From assembly GCA_950295325.1 (NCBI GenBank), contig OX485805.1, forward strand, positions 30,119,501-30,183,500: a stretch of DNA of 64,000 nucleotides, in the 5' to 3' direction. Below are positions 47,729 through 60,469 of this stretch, in pieces (position 1 is the first letter of the stretch; the number at the start of each line of letters is the position of its first letter). A model generated the notes under the pieces. That model was given only the letters and a program-made list of their open reading frames with translations, was not told where the DNA came from and did not search any database. Both the position numbers and the translations under genes were made by a program. Origin of the DNA: Polytrichum commune. Its lineage: Eukaryota > Streptophyta > Polytrichopsida > Polytrichales > Polytrichaceae.

Positions 47729-48070
47729 TCCTTGATTGAGATAAACAACGCACCGTGACATGTCAACTAAGGCACCTCAACAAAATAGACTTATGGGTGC
47801 ACAACCATACACAAAAACATGAGAATATACCCCCACAACTGAACAATGTGGTTGGTATAGAAGTTCATACCATTCCATAACAACCCCAAAGACCTCACAT
47901 TAATGAACACCAACACCCACATGGGCCCAACACCAAACAACTCCATCCTGACATGGCAATACACATATAGGTGCACCACCATATCCACGTGTAATACACA
48001 ACTAAAACTAGACATTTTGATTGTCAGCCCCCAATCCCCACCTCAAAAATCACACCAACACCCCAGATCA
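47340..48070 (+). mobile_element. Highly decayed LINE C-terminal relic
   Basis: Translated in shifting frames, it shows the same order as the other LINEs: KYMYVAKWNNITTTLSNQF, then VTQTFKFR and QYMSNAYQK, and after a gap NNSILTWQYTYRC and STCNTQLKLDILIV (the CTC...C and PDILCV block). Every part has mutations, so it is old. It contains a (CA)20 microsatellite at 47686-47725. Confidence 0.55.
47686..47725 (+). repeat. (CA)20 microsatellite
   Basis: Twenty uninterrupted CA units. Confidence 0.95.
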
Positions 48071-48439
48071 CCAATGCAATCAAGTTCATTGAATTTTAGG
48101 ATGCCATACAAGCTATCATAAATATCATGAATACCATGAACATTGGGAAAATATCATGAATGCTATACAAGCTTAAAAAAACAAGTACAAACCATGATCG
48201 ACACACTTGAGAGTGAGGATTAGCTCATCCAACTAAGGACCAAGAGTTACACATTAAAACTAGTATAGTTACCATCATCATTGCCAAAATCTAAGGTGGC
48301 ATCCACACCAATTCAATAGACACCTCCACAACCAACTTCATAGCCCCCTTACAATATATACATACATGCATGAGACTAATACCTCATCATGTTAATGCTA
48401 AACAAATGATGCTTTAAAACCACCAAAACCCATGCACAT
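48071..48439. other. Gene-free stretch
   Basis: AC-rich sequence following the LINE relic. Nothing recognisable. Confidence 0.4.
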
Positions 48440-48850
48440 GGAGGTCACTCCATTGTAAAGTTGAACAACCGCGTGCGAACACTTTACATGTAAAACAATC
48501 CTACTTTTTACATAAAGCATCACCAAAACGGGTCAAACTTTTATCAATTTTTGTTCATGAGTAAATATACAAGGTACCTGTTACATAGTAAAAAATGATA
48601 ACTAATTTGTATTATTTTTTTAATATAAAACATACCATTTCTAGCTAGAATGACACATAATTGAACTAAAACAATTACTACAAAAATGAAGATGACTAAA
48701 ACAAATAAAAAATATATAAAAACGATACTATCAATGGTTATGTATATGTAGAAAAAATATCATAAATTTTAAAATTATCCATGGCATGTAATATAGGGGT
48801 AGCAAACTTTGTTTGCATGTGGTGTTCAACTTGACAATGGAGTGACCTCC
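48440..48850. mobile_element. Inverted-repeat element, about 411 bp
   Basis: The left arm GGAGGTCACTCCATTGTAAA (then gttgaacaac, then gcgaacactttac) matches the reverse complement of the right arm (ggaggtcactccattgtcaa, then gttgaacacc, then gcaaacaaagttt) over about 50 bp with mismatches. The interior is very AT-rich and non-coding. Probably a MITE or foldback element. No clear target duplication was read. Confidence 0.65.
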
Positions 48851-51800
48851 CTGTGAACCCATGTACTCTCATGTTCAATGCACCACCCACATTCACACTG
48901 CAAAATGCCAACAAAACTTGAAAATTGCAAAGGTAGTTGACATGCCTAGCCAATAGTCTCAATCTATGGAAAAAAAAATCCTCCCACACACACACAACCT
49001 CTCCAAGGGCCACTCGTGCTTGAACTTGGACCTTCACATTTAACAAACCAAAACTAACACAACCTCAAGAATTTAGTGAGCGGTGGTCACGATCCCTGGT
49101 CGTTAGTGTCAACATGCCCTATCTAGGAGGTGTCATGAAGGCAATGTATTGGGCATGGCACAAACTTTATGCAATTCTATGCAAATTATACTATAATTAA
49201 CATCAATCTATAATTTAAAGATTATGCACAAATGCAAAGCGTTGTTGGCACACGCAAGCTAGTGGCATGTATTTGAGCTCTCTATCCAAAATATACTTTC
49301 ATTGTTTGAACATATTGTCAGTATGATAGTTAATATAGGTTAGACCAAATCAAGAATTCTATGCATTGGTTTGTTATTGGTCAACGAAGAACTTGTTTTT
49401 GTTAATTACGTGGTAATGACCTCAATCAAACTTGGATTTGAAGTGGACAACATAATTTGATCACTTGCAACATAACAAAATTACCATCAATAAGAAGAAG
49501 AAACTCCGTTCTATGAGATGAAGAAGAATTACCATCAACGATTAACCATCCCCATGTCAACATACATGGCTATACATACATTTTGCTAACTCAAAATGAG
49601 CACATAAATATCAAGTTCCCTCAAACCTTACACCCAACACACAAGGTTTGTAGGAGACGGTTTAGGGTACCATGAGATCTAATACCAATTCGGACTAATT
49701 TGTGCAAGGTACCACGTGCTCGATAATCTTGTTCTTTCTTGCATACTCGAATGTAGAACTATCATCTAGAGCATTCGGGAAACATTCCAATGTTCTTTGT
49801 TAAATATCATATCGTAAACAATCATGCATTTCAAAAACTTATTCTTATGAATAAGTAGTGTCTTGTTGACAAGTAGCAAACATGACACTACTAAGTCTCT
49901 AGGCACCTACTTTAGACTGTTCACCAATAATGTACATGACACTAAATACCATAAACCGTGTAGTGGTACCATGTCCCTCTTGTATGTGCGGTATGTGACA
50001 TACTAAAGGAACAGTCCTTGCAATATATTACTCTTTGAAGGCTACAACTACAATCGTGGTTACTTATACAAGTACATGATGTCCCTCCCCTATATGCCCC
50101 TACATGATTTGGAAAGCTTGACAATTGCATGTGTGTGCAAAATGTAAGAACCATGTTCCAATTTGTTTTTTTTGGAGGTTCGTGTAACTCAATCCGGTGG
50201 GTCACACCTTCTTAATACAATGAATTAACATGGGTGATCTTTTTTTAGAATTGCGGGATGTAGGAAACTTGATGGACCAATGAGCCTCAAGCCTCCGCAT
50301 GAATGACGTGGACATTATATTCATGGTCTCCAATTTGTCAAGCTTTGCAATTACCTATGTATGAACATAACAAAAGTGGTAGTGAGTCTCACAACGTATC
50401 GGGAGCAAAGACAGGCGTTGGGTGTACCAATATTAATTACTTATCCTTATGTATGTGTGAAATTATAGTTTGTGGGTTCAAAGTACGATACAATGCAATT
50501 GCCTTTTCCTTTGGTGTCATGTACCATACAGTGAAGGGGACATGGTAAAACTGATTGTATTCCATAGCCATGCTCTATGAACTTGCTTTGGGTTCACATA
50601 TGAGCTTGTGGATAATGATGAAGATGAAGCACATCCCATTTTAACGACATAAGTGGTTGGTGTCGTCTCTCTTACTTCCTTTGCATGCAGTAACCACAAA
50701 CTGCTAAGGGCATATTGAATCCAAGCTTTGTGAGTTTCCTTGACGTGTAATGGGTAGATACATAATAAACATATATGGACATGTGAATTGTGACACCTCC
50801 CACGATTTGTGTCTCATCCATGATATACCATATACACAAACATGAACATATATACTAGGGTTTTACAAGAGATAACATGTGTGTATTATATTGGGCACAA
50901 ACTATTCCATACACGGCTGCTATGGACAATTTAAAACCCCAAGTCAATCATGCAAGACCATGTTGAAGTCGTCTTTAACCACCTTTCAACAGAAAGCCCG
51001 CATCTTGTATTGCATCATGGTCACACATGACCATGATAAGGAGAATGGGCTTAACTTCATGTTGATACACGAATATTGGCAGGTTTCTCTTCTTCTTCTC
51101 TCTTCCTCATTGAAACTCTCGTTATTCCACCAAGTGATTTGAATATTGTAGGAAGATAATTAGGGTAGATTAATTACTCAAGTGTCAACAAATATATCAC
51201 TCCGTACTTCATGGTACATATTGTGTGTAAACATTTGCGTGGTGGACATTCATGAGAGGGCAAAGCTCTCAACTTCATGGAAGATTCTAGTTTCTTACTA
51301 TGCTACTCTTAAGCCTGCCTCTTGGTAGGAATTTGATTCCAATTGCAATAGTTAAAAAATGGTCATTTAATATAGTTTAGGACGCAAGATCATTGAGACC
51401 AATGGGCTTCCAACAAATGGGTTTGGTTTGAATATCAACATATTTCAATGTACACAAGTTAAATGCTAAAGTCATGCATATTGGATAATGTGACAAACCT
51501 TAGGTTGACTAAGCTCGGGATCGTGTCATAGGGACCTCACTAGTTCCAATAGGTAGACAATATTCAATTGTGTTAGCTCTTAGTACTAGAAGTGCTTTGT
51601 AATGCATTGTCCTTCAAATATCTAGTTACTATTGATGCATGAACATTATTTCACCTTGTGTTAATTCATGATGCATATTTAGCTCCATTGTCATTTCTTA
51701 CCATCTGAGACCCAATTCTACGATAGGTTCACAAGGTCAGGTGGAATCTTGCAACAAACTCCTTCAACAACATAAAAACGCGTGACTCTTCAACTAGATC

Positions 51801-52989
51801 ATATTCATTGTGCTCTCGTTTTCACTATCAATTGTGAGTAAGACACTAGATGAAACCTTTTGAGAAGGTGAATGCATAAGAGACCAATCTCACTTCCTAT
51901 GTTTGAGTATCGAGTTAGAAAATCATCAAAGTTAAAAATGAAGAGCACGTGATATTTGAATGGTCATTGCACTCAAATTACCAAGAGTCAGGAGTCAATC
52001 TTGATGTCCATGGGAAGATATGATCAAGCGACTTAACATGATGGATTGTCTATTTGTTGGGAACGAGTAAGATTTGAAGGAGATATCATCACTTGAAGTG
52101 GCTTGAGATGTTTCTCGAAGGTAGTTTTTGATGGTGAACACCACTTTTTACAAGTCATGTACATGCTTCAAGGAGAGACAACCACTTGTCAAACACCTTA
52201 CTTTACATTACTACCCTAACTTATATAAGTCCACATTCAAATCTAAGACATGTTCCCATGAACTTTGTGTTGGCCAAGCTACCCTTCCCCAAATGCATAC
52301 GCATACTCTTACACACACAACATGGTTAATGTTGAAGCCTATTGCAAACCCCAGATTTGTATCTTATTATTGGCGTTGTCTCAAACTTGGGAGAAATACG
52401 TTGGGTACCCAATAGATCTCATCTGAACAAACAGAGAAGGTTGACAGTAAGGACAAGCTTCGAAACTAAATCGAACTTAAAAAGCAAGCTAAATTGGCCA
52501 CAAAATACAAGTTAGTTGTCATAACCTCTTGAAGCAAATCAACTTGTTTGATATAGGGATTTTGTTCACATAGATAGGGATTGTGAACTATGATATTCAT
52601 GAAACCTCATGCATTGCAACGTATGTTTGCGCCACCGTCCATTTAGACCCGTTTCCCAAACAACACAATATGACACTCTAACTTTGTGATGTTTGTGAAT
52701 TGCACCAATACATTGACAACTGCGGCATACGAGAAAACCAAATAAAGCTCAAGAAAACCACCTTGTATATTGTCACATGCAAGTATAAGATTTTGGTGGC
52801 TACAAAAGATGTCGTGTGTACCACTCATTTGCTTCATTGGTTTCAATACTACACACTCTATGAAACTTCAAGGCCACGAGCAAGTCTTTGCTTCATTGGG
52901 TTTCAATAGTACACTCTATGAAACTTGACAACCCCGAGTAAGTGGCATTGTAGTTTATGCGTGTAATTTAGGCATAATAAGCAACTAAG
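48851..52989. other. Gene-free stretch
   Basis: No supported gene in about 4.1 kb. A single TIR-like end (actacacggtttatggtatt on the minus strand) lies at 49939-49969, and a roughly 55-bp tandem duplication ('cttcattggtttcaatac', then 'cactctatgaaact') lies at about 52835-52945. The rest is AT-rich unique-looking DNA. Confidence 0.4.
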
Positions 52990-53435
52990 CTAAATTCATC
53001 CACATCCATCCATGCAGACACACGGTTCATCCATCCATCCGCCCTCCTTTTCTCCTGCCTTGGGAAGAATGCCAAGCAAATTTTCTTCTCGAAGACTCAA
53101 CAAACTGGTAAACATCTCGAAGATTGGTCATCACCTCATTTCTATGGCGATTCAAGCTCAGTCAAAGCAGCTGTGGCAGCCATCCGACGCCTGATCAACA
53201 TGACTTTCCACAAATTTGGTTTCATGCAAATTTCAAGGTGACCGACATGCAGAGAAGAAGAATTTGTCCGATTGAGTTTGCCTCAAGTTGCCGGTGTTTG
53301 ACGCTGGCGATGGAGAGGCAGGGGTTTAAATGCAAGTTTATCCTGGATGAAGAATGGTTGTTTTCTCAGAGTACCGATTTGTGAGCATTGTGTTGGAGCT
53401 TTGAGGAGTTTGAGAAGGAGCGTGTTGTCGGAGCG
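52990..53435 (+). promoter_or_regulatory. ALG14 upstream region and 5' UTR
   Basis: Directly upstream of the ALG14 ATG. An ATCC-rich patch (53005-53045) precedes more GC-rich, leader-like DNA. No clear TATA box. Confidence 0.35.
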
Positions 53436-56400
53436 ATGGAGCTTCTGACAGGATTGGTGCTGTTGGCGCTCTTGCTGTTTTTGACTCGAATCTTCTGGGT
53501 GGTGAGGTTTACGGGAAGCCCTCTTTTGGTTTCCGATGCCCAGCAAAGGTCTCTTCGGACCCTCATTGTGCTGGGATCAGGTGAGGAGCCCTACATTCCC
53601 CCCTGTATTTGGTTTCTTGGTTTTGGCTGAAACCCTAAACCTAATGACGTTTTGCTATGGAATTCCACTTACTTTTTTCTGTTTTCTACCTTATTCTACT
53701 TGGATTCTCGAGGTTGAAATCTCTGTGCATCTGCAAATGTATCTGAAGAAGCCCGAACCAATCCCAAAAAAGTTTTGGAGCTAATTTTGAATTGTTATGA
53801 ATTATGAAAGTCCAATGGCAATGAATGAGCTATAAGAAAGCCACATAGGCCCCTCGATTATGCGGATGACAATTGAGCCTGGAATGGTTAAATTATTTGG
53901 ATCCCTTTTAAACACAAGATGCCTTTCTGGTGTCTGTTCTCAAATTTGCACCTAACCATACACCACTCAAAATATAGGTGTCTGACTAAGATAAGTAACC
54001 GAATTAGGCCCTCTTACCTTATGGGAAATCCAAAGTGTGAGGATTGCTCTTTTTATCATATGGCCTCTCATTGGCTGATTTGGCTGCAAATTTTTGTTGA
54101 GCAGCCAGGGTGTCATCGTAGCCCAACTTGAAATTGATTTAGAGTTCAGGAAGCCAAAAGACTCATGGGACTAGAAGTACATCAAGATGGGGTTAAAAGG
54201 GCTAATTGTCTAAGGGAACGTAGTGCTGTGACTTCTGTGAGATAACAGCTAATATCAACCTGGCGATCAAGTTGATAGAAAGATGTGAGACTACCTAGCG
54301 CTACATTTTAAAATAGGGAAGCATACCTTCTGTAATGGAGTTGTAAAGGGGATATCTCAACAAAAAGTGTACTTCATTTTCAAATAAGTTGTAAGAGTAA
54401 AGTGGCATAATCCGTTATCCCTAGGGATTGGTATGGTTGGCCATCAGCCATTTTCAATGGCAATTTTTATAACTCAAGGTGCAGTAGCAACAATGCTTTT
54501 GCGTTGGGATGGTGACAAGGGTTGGTTCAAGTACGCTTCACATGCATAGTTGAGAAAGTGTTGGCGAAAGTAGCCTAGTCGTTCCTGCAACGCGAAAGGA
54601 GTTCCATTCTTGAGCAAGAAAGGCTTGCTGTGGAATTCCACTTTGGGAAATTAGAATTGGGAGGATTGCTCTTTAATCATAAGTTTACTCATCACTTGAT
54701 TTGGCTGCAAATTTTTGTTGAGCAGCAATCATTATCATTGTAGCCCAGTTTGCAATTTACCCTCGCATGTGCAGGTGGTCATACGGCAGAGATGCTGAGC
54801 TTGGTGGGAGCACTGAACCGGCAGTGGTATTCACCTCGGTACTACATTGCTGCAATGACGGACAAGATGAGCTTGATCAGGGCTCAAACAGTAGAATCCA
54901 AGTTGTTGGACCAGGTATGAGTTTATTTGGTCTACTTTATGTGGTGTGCGCAATAAGATTTTCTACCAAGTGCGGATGAGTCTTGAGATACTCCTGTGCA
55001 CCAAGGAATGATGGTGTTTTTGGGAAACTCCTTGCTCTTGTGGATCCACTCTCCAAATTGAGAATCTAGATGGGATGGTTTGGTATTTTCTCGCTAAACC
55101 TCACTTGAGAGGTTTAGTCAGTGGAGAATTGAAAGGGCTGAAGCTGGCAGTATGACAGGGAAACCGGGCGGTGGAAAAATCTACTCTGAAAACTGAATAC
55201 TGCCAAATATATCGAAGTCGCGAAGTGGGTCAATCATATATAACTTCAGTCTTCACAACTTTATGGGCATTTGTTCATGCAATGATTCGAGTCCTGCAAA
55301 TACAGCCAGACGTGGTAAGCTATGACCTTCTTCAATCCTAGACTCTACTTCCTTGTAAATTTCTTTGTAGATAATCTCTTGATCTAGTTGCTACTAAGCT
55401 GACAGTCTACACTCAAGATAGAGTAAGCTGTGGCAATGCAAAGTCTCTGTTTAGAAGTTTTGCATTGATCAGGTCAGGAGTTGAAAGTTGTTATACTTGC
55501 CTGTTTAGCACTTCCATAGAATGCCATTTGTTTGAGAGTAGACTTGTATTTAATATGACTAACTCAATGAAGGTGGAATGTAGGTTGGGATTGGTTTCTA
55601 GACAGTAGAAATTTTAGGAGTTGGTCATCATTACTTGTGTAGACGATTCAGATTGTTGCTTGGTGTATTTACAAAGATGTGTTGCCAATGGCTTACTGTA
55701 GATTTTGTGCAACGGTCCGGGCACCTGTCTACCAATTTGTATCGCTGGTTTCCTACTCAAGGTAATCTCTCTTACAAGCATGAGTTGAGACACATGAATA
55801 TAATCCAGGTCTAAATGAGTAGTCCGGTTTAAAGCCTTCTGTCAGATGTGATGTCTGAGAAGTGTCTAGGAATTTTTATGTGTTGACATTCAGTAAGTCC
55901 TAACAATACTATGTAAGCATGTATGTAGACATTAAGCATGTTCCATTGAGGCGATCCTAAAATTGAAACAGCAAAGTCCTAATTGTTGGTTTCTGCAGTT
56001 GTATACCACATAGTAATTACCTGGGACCTGAAAGAGTCAAGGAAGGCCGTTCACGATGTTCAACCTTCATCCTTGTGGTTGCATGTTGTGAATCTTAGGA
56101 TAAAAGCAGCCTCAATAAATGGTTATCTCCAACTCTCCTCCCTCAAAATGTTTATGATAACTTTTTACAAACTTTTTCACTGGAGCATGAGGTCCTTGAC
56201 TGAGTTCAAACAGTCTTAAGGGTTTTATGACTACACATGGTGGTATCCTGGTGCTAATGGGTTCCCAGCATGCAGGTTGTGGGTTGGAAGTGGGTGGTGA
56301 TTGTTTATGTGGAGAGCATTGCGCGGGTGAAGAGGCTGTCACTTACAGGTCTTTTGCTGTATGAGCTTGGACTTACAGACCAGTTCTTTGTCCAGTGGCC

Positions 56401-56452
56401 AAAGTTGAAGTTGCAGTTTCCATACACCACCTACGTTGGGCGCTTGATGTAA
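53436..56452 (+). CDS. ALG14: ALG14, UDP-GlcNAc transferase membrane subunit, five exons
   Basis: Predicted 225 residues. ALG14 anchors ALG13 at the ER membrane; together they add the second GlcNAc to the dolichol-linked N-glycan precursor. Exons: 53436-53580, 54775-54914, 55159-55314, 55702-55761, 56276-56452; all GT/AG and in frame. Visible: an N-terminal membrane anchor at residues about 5-24 (LTGLVLLALLLFLTRIFWVV); the sugar-nucleotide binding signature LGSGGHTAEML at 46-56, split by intron 1; QIYRSREVGQSY; the conserved LCNGPGTCLPICI loop encoded by the small exon 4; VIVYVESIARVKRLSLTG; and FFVQWPKL with YVGRLM at the end. The length matches the plant family. Intron 1 carries a direct duplication and a TIR-family insertion. 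Confidence 0.93.
53652..54763 (+). repeat. Direct duplication inside ALG14 intron 1
   Basis: Copy 1 is split (53652-53670 and 54022-54140); copy 2 is continuous (54625-54763). Shared blocks: 'ttgctgtggaattccacttt', 'ggattgctcttt', 'gatttggctgcaaatttttg' and 'ttgagcagc'. Copy 2 ends 11 bases before the exon 2 acceptor. The 351 bp that split copy 1 include a dispersed TIR repeat. Confidence 0.8.
53671..54021 (+). mobile_element. 351-bp insertion in ALG14 intron 1, family 1 relative
   Basis: Its right part has family 1 blocks (gagcctggaatggtta, then catacaccactcaaaatata, then ctcttaccttat). It interrupts a sequence whose undisturbed duplicate at 54640-54650 reads straight through (ccactttgggaaa), so the duplicate serves as an empty site. 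The left 110 bp does not match other copies. Confidence 0.6.
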
Positions 56453-58284
56453 CTCATTTCTAATTAAGTCTGAAGTTACATGCAGACAGCTCTGAATCTG
56501 GTAATCTAGGCAATACACACTTGAAAAAAAATAGAACTATATATTTAAACCATTACTTGTATTCTGTACATTGGATTGGACTTCAAAGGATGAACCCATT
56601 CTAAAATGGATAGCGTGAACAATTTACAATTTACTGTCTTTACTTATGAGGAGAATCCTCTGGGATACAAGGACAAAGCCCACAGTTCTTCATCATTGAT
56701 ATTCTGTTCTTTTGATGTCCTGTGGGAGCCTGGATGACTGCAAGCACCATCTATTCCTACATAGGATATTCTTGGTTTCAGTTTTTGTTTTCTTGGTTGT
56801 TCTTTTTTCAAGCTGAACTTGTAAAGCATTTGTTCAATGCCAGAGGATTGTAGAAACTGGGGATAGTGATGAATTCTTCATGTCTGCAATTGCACTCATT
56901 TGACTCTCGAAAGGATGCTACAAAGGCCTTTTCCTTTTCCGAGATGGAACCATCCCAAGAATTTGTTCCATATGCTGTTAATTTGATGTTCTGGTACACT
57001 GTTTGACAACATTGCTGTCCACTTTGTAAGGTGGGCCTCATTGCACTTGACCACCCACCCTTGTCACTGACAAGATTGTATCAAAGACAAATAGCAGACT
57101 GGTTGGCTTTCATCAATAGATGAATGGAGGCACATTCAGTGCATTTTATGCCCTGCTAGACATGTGATGTTAACCTTAAGATCCTTCTGTATACGAACTG
57201 CTGTTCATTTTTTGTTGCTTTGAACAGTACTTGATCTTTGTACAATGGTTCTCATGGTTTGCCTGCATTCTTTGTTGTAGTGATCAAAACTGTTAAGTGG
57301 GTTACTTAGTGATAGATGTTAGTGAGGCGATTAGAAATAAGTTCTCAAGTAGAAACATGAGAACAGAAGTTGTGTTCTTCACCTACTAGATTCATCAACG
57401 TTCAGCATTGTCGACTTTGGTGATTCTTCTGTGTTCAATTTCAAATCTTGACATTGAAGGGAGTCAATACCATATATGGAGACACTGAAGCCACTATTCA
57501 AGCACCAAGTAAACATAGATTTTGTTCTGGGGAAGTAAATTGTCAAAGTTCCATGGGTAGACTCATGCACAGTGGCACTTGATGCTTGGAAAAGCACCAA
57601 CACCTCATGTTGTGCACAAAGTATATGATTTAGGTTAAGCAATCCTCCAAAACCCTAAATGGTTGCAGGTGACCAGCTGTTCTATTACTGTTGTTGCTGG
57701 ATGCACAATATTGGATTAGGTCTTGAGATAAGGAAAATCCATTACGCGTAGCAGGTGTCCCACTTAACTTAGTGGACTTTGGGGGTTGATATCATGAGCA
57801 TGGTCAAGGTCGCATGATGCCCACTAATTGGGTTGCAAGTCGATTTAGGATTTGACAGGTGTGCTTGTTGAGAGCCTCCCCCACTGCGGAGCTATGAAGC
57901 TTTCCTTTGTTCAATCTCCAAAATTTCTTCTACTCCAACTTTTTGAACCCAGCTAAAAAGCTGAGCTTGAGAGCCTTGAAGGCAACAAACAAGCAAAAAT
58001 CTTGGAATAACAATGGAGTCAACCTTGGGGGTTACTAACTTAGAGCTAAATGAATCGAATTTCCATAGGGGACCAACAAACAAGAAACCTACCTATTGCA
58101 AATAAGAAATTAAAGTAATACTATTCAAACTTAATCTACTTGTACACTGGGGTAGGGTCCCACCCCTCGACATCTGGGTTGGGGACCTCACGGACGGTCC
58201 AGATCTCGTGGCGCTGAGCGGCGTGGTCAGGGGGACGATGGATGGGAGCGATGGGAGGGAAGCCAACCCCCCGGGGTCTCTCCC
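56453..58284. other. Intergenic between ALG14 and dyskerin
   Basis: No gene recognised. Short open frames (57379-57642 minus and others) lack motifs. The sequence becomes GC-rich from about 58150 towards the dyskerin promoter. Confidence 0.4.
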
Positions 58285-58300
58285 CTAAACCCTAAACCCT
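58285..58300 (+). promoter_or_regulatory. Tandem telo-box in the dyskerin promoter
   Basis: Two adjacent AAACCCTA units (ctaaaccctaaaccct), about 245 bases before the ATG, in a GC-rich stretch. Telo-boxes are a known promoter element of plant ribosome-biogenesis and translation genes, which fits dyskerin. Activity is inferred, not shown. Confidence 0.6.
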
Positions 58301-58545
58301 TGCCCTAATTCCCCCCTGCTGCCCCCACATACCTTCCTCCCCCGCCATAGCTCGCCCTTTCCCACCCTCGAGCAAAGGGTGGATGCACACACGGAGGTCG
58401 ATAATACTCCCATTCTCAGCAAGACTGTAGTTTTCATTTACTTACCAGCCGTCATTGCAAGTTGAGTTTGAGTTTCCAAGAGAATTCTCTTCCACCTTCA
58501 AGAGTGCAGGGTTTTAGGTTGAGAGGTTTAGGTGTTCTTTTCGGG

Positions 58546-60222
58546 ATGGCGGGCTCGGAGAGCAAAAAGAAGCGGAAAGACAAGCACCCGGAGGAGGATG
58601 GTGGCGCAGCAGCCAGCACTGCAGTAGATCTCATTGCGAACGAGCAAGCCGACACAGACTACCTGATCAAGCCACAAGCCTCAACTCCACCTTTGGATAC
58701 ATCGAAGTGGCCAATTCTGCTCAAGAATTACGATAAGTTGAATGTGCGAACGGGACATTACACTCCGCTCCCCACGGGACACACACCATTGAAGAGACCG
58801 CTGTTCGATTACGTGAGGTATGGTGTCATCAACCTTGACAAGCCTGCGAACCCCTCATCCCACGAGGTGGTGGCATGGATTCGTCGCATGCTTCGAGTGG
58901 ACAAGACCGGACACAGCGGAACTCTCGATCCTAAGGTGACAGGAAGCTTGATTGTATGTGTAGACCGAGCTACAAGGCTAGTGAAAGCACAGCAAGGAGC
59001 CGGAAAGGAGTATGTGTGTGTTGCGAGGTTGCATTCTGCGGTTGAGTCTGTGGCTAAAGTCGCACAAGCAATTGAAACCCTAACCGGTGCGTTGTTCCAG
59101 CGGCCGCCGTTGATCTCGGCTGTAAAGAGGCAGCTACGTATCCGAACCATATACGAGAGCAAACTGCTCGAGTATGATGCTGAGAGGCATCTGGTGGTGT
59201 TTTGGGTGTCATGTGAAGCGGGGACATATATCCGAACTTTGTGTGTGCATTTGGGGTTACTGTTGGGGGTTGGTGGTCATATGCAGGAGCTTCGTAGGGT
59301 AAGGTCGGGGATATTGGGGGAGAAGGATAATCTTGTGACAATGCATGATGTTTTGGATGCGCAATGGGTGTATGACAACCATAAGGATGAAAGCTACTTG
59401 AGGCGGGTAATCATGCCTTTGGAGGTGCTGCTTACGAGTTACAAGAGGTGTGTTGTGAAGGATAGTGCTGTGAATGCCATCTGCTATGGTGCTAAGCTTA
59501 TGATTCCTGGTTTGTTGAGGTACGAACAAGGGATTGAGGTCGGGGAGGAGGTTGTTTTGATGACCACCAAAGGAGAGGCTATTGCTCTTGGCATTGCTCA
59601 GATGACCACTGCTGTCATGGCAACATGTGATCATGGTGTTGTTGCTAAGGTGAAGAGAGTTGTCATGGAGAGGGATACTTATCCCCGAAAGTGGGGGTTA
59701 GGTCCAAGGGCGACCACGAAGAAGAAAATGATCAATGATGGTCTTCTGGACAAGCATGGTAAACCTAACGAGAAGACCCCTGCAGAATGGTTGAGAGTTC
59801 CGCAGTTTGATTCCATTCCTGCAAAGCAAGATGTGGAGACAACAAGGGCACTTACTGAAGGAGATGAGGTGACACCAGCCAAGGAGAAGAAGGTGAAAAA
59901 GCCCAAGGATGAGTCTGAGGATGGTGACAAGAAAAGGTCGAAGGAAGTGGCCAGCCCTACTCAACAAACACCGGAGACTGCACCGAAGAAGAAGAAAGCC
60001 AAGAAGGATCATGATGCTGATGCTGCAACCCCATTGCCAGCATCCACTCCGGTGACCAATGGCGAAACTACCACGACGGAGAAGAAGAAGAAGAAAAAGA
60101 AATCTGCGGATGTGGAGATGGAAGATGCCCCAGCCGCTGAGGTACCTGCCGCTAATGTAGAAAAGAGTGTAGAGAAGAGTGAAAAGAAGAAGAAGAAGAA
60201 ATCATCAGAAGCTGTGCAATAG
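58546..60222 (+). CDS. CBF5: Dyskerin/CBF5, H/ACA snoRNP pseudouridine synthase (intronless)
   Basis: Predicted 558 residues in one exon. It is the catalytic subunit of H/ACA ribonucleoproteins, which isomerises uridine to pseudouridine in rRNA and snRNA in the nucleolus; in plants as elsewhere it is also linked to telomerase RNP. In order: basic N-terminus (SKKKRKDKH); dyskerin-like domain to about 90 ([32 protein letters not shown] in two parts); TruB catalytic domain with Asp128 in [24 protein letters not shown] and [19 protein letters not shown] domain about 299-375 ([20 protein letters not shown]); YPRKWGLGP; and a Lys-rich low-complexity tail from about 440 with repeated KKKKK blocks, typical of nucleolar proteins. 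The start is the ATG of MAGSES; the frame is open upstream but has no earlier ATG. Length and lack of introns match Arabidopsis CBF5. Confidence 0.96.
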   Translation: MAGSESKKKRKDKHPEEDGGAAASTAVDLIANEQADTDYLIKPQASTPPLDTSKWPILLKNYDKLNVRTGHYTPLPTGHTPLKRPLFDYVRYGVINLDKPANPSSHEVVAWIRRMLRVDKTGHSGTLDPKVTGSLIVCVDRATRLVKAQQGAGKEYVCVARLHSAVESVAKVAQAIETLTGALFQRPPLISAVKRQLRIRTIYESKLLEYDAERHLVVFWVSCEAGTYIRTLCVHLGLLLGVGGHMQELRRVRSGILGEKDNLVTMHDVLDAQWVYDNHKDESYLRRVIMPLEVLLTSYKRCVVKDSAVNAICYGAKLMIPGLLRYEQGIEVGEEVVLMTTKGEAIALGIAQMTTAVMATCDHGVVAKVKRVVMERDTYPRKWGLGPRATTKKKMINDGLLDKHGKPNEKTPAEWLRVPQFDSIPAKQDVETTRALTEGDEVTPAKEKKVKKPKDESEDGDKKRSKEVASPTQQTPETAPKKKKAKKDHDADAATPLPASTPVTNGETTTTEKKKKKKKSADVEMEDAPAAEVPAANVEKSVEKSEKKKKKKSSEAVQ

Positions 60223-60469
60223 GGTTATTTTCTTTTATTTTCTTTTATTTTCTGTTCCTACTATGTTTAGTGACTTAAGTAGTCTTTGCCCTCAGAAGAT
60301 GAGATTTGCATCCACATACCTTGAGATTCCCAAATTTTGTGTACCCCACTAACTTATGATGACCTAAATTATGATGAGCAGCCGCACACGGGTGCGGCTA
60401 CTACAACCATGCCACCTTTTTTGGCACCCTTCGCAGATTCAAAGATAGGAACCACAACTTGTTGCTGAA
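60223..60469 (+). other. Dyskerin 3' UTR region
   Basis: TTTTATTTTC repeats follow the stop codon directly. No gene. Confidence 0.4.

Noticed and set aside
58462-58545. Longer dyskerin N-terminus
   Set aside because: The open frame upstream of 58546 starts with TTG, not ATG; MAGSES is the first ATG and gives the expected family length.
58809-60012. Several minus-strand open frames of 83-125 codons
   Set aside because: All are antisense to the dyskerin coding sequence and have no motif of their own.
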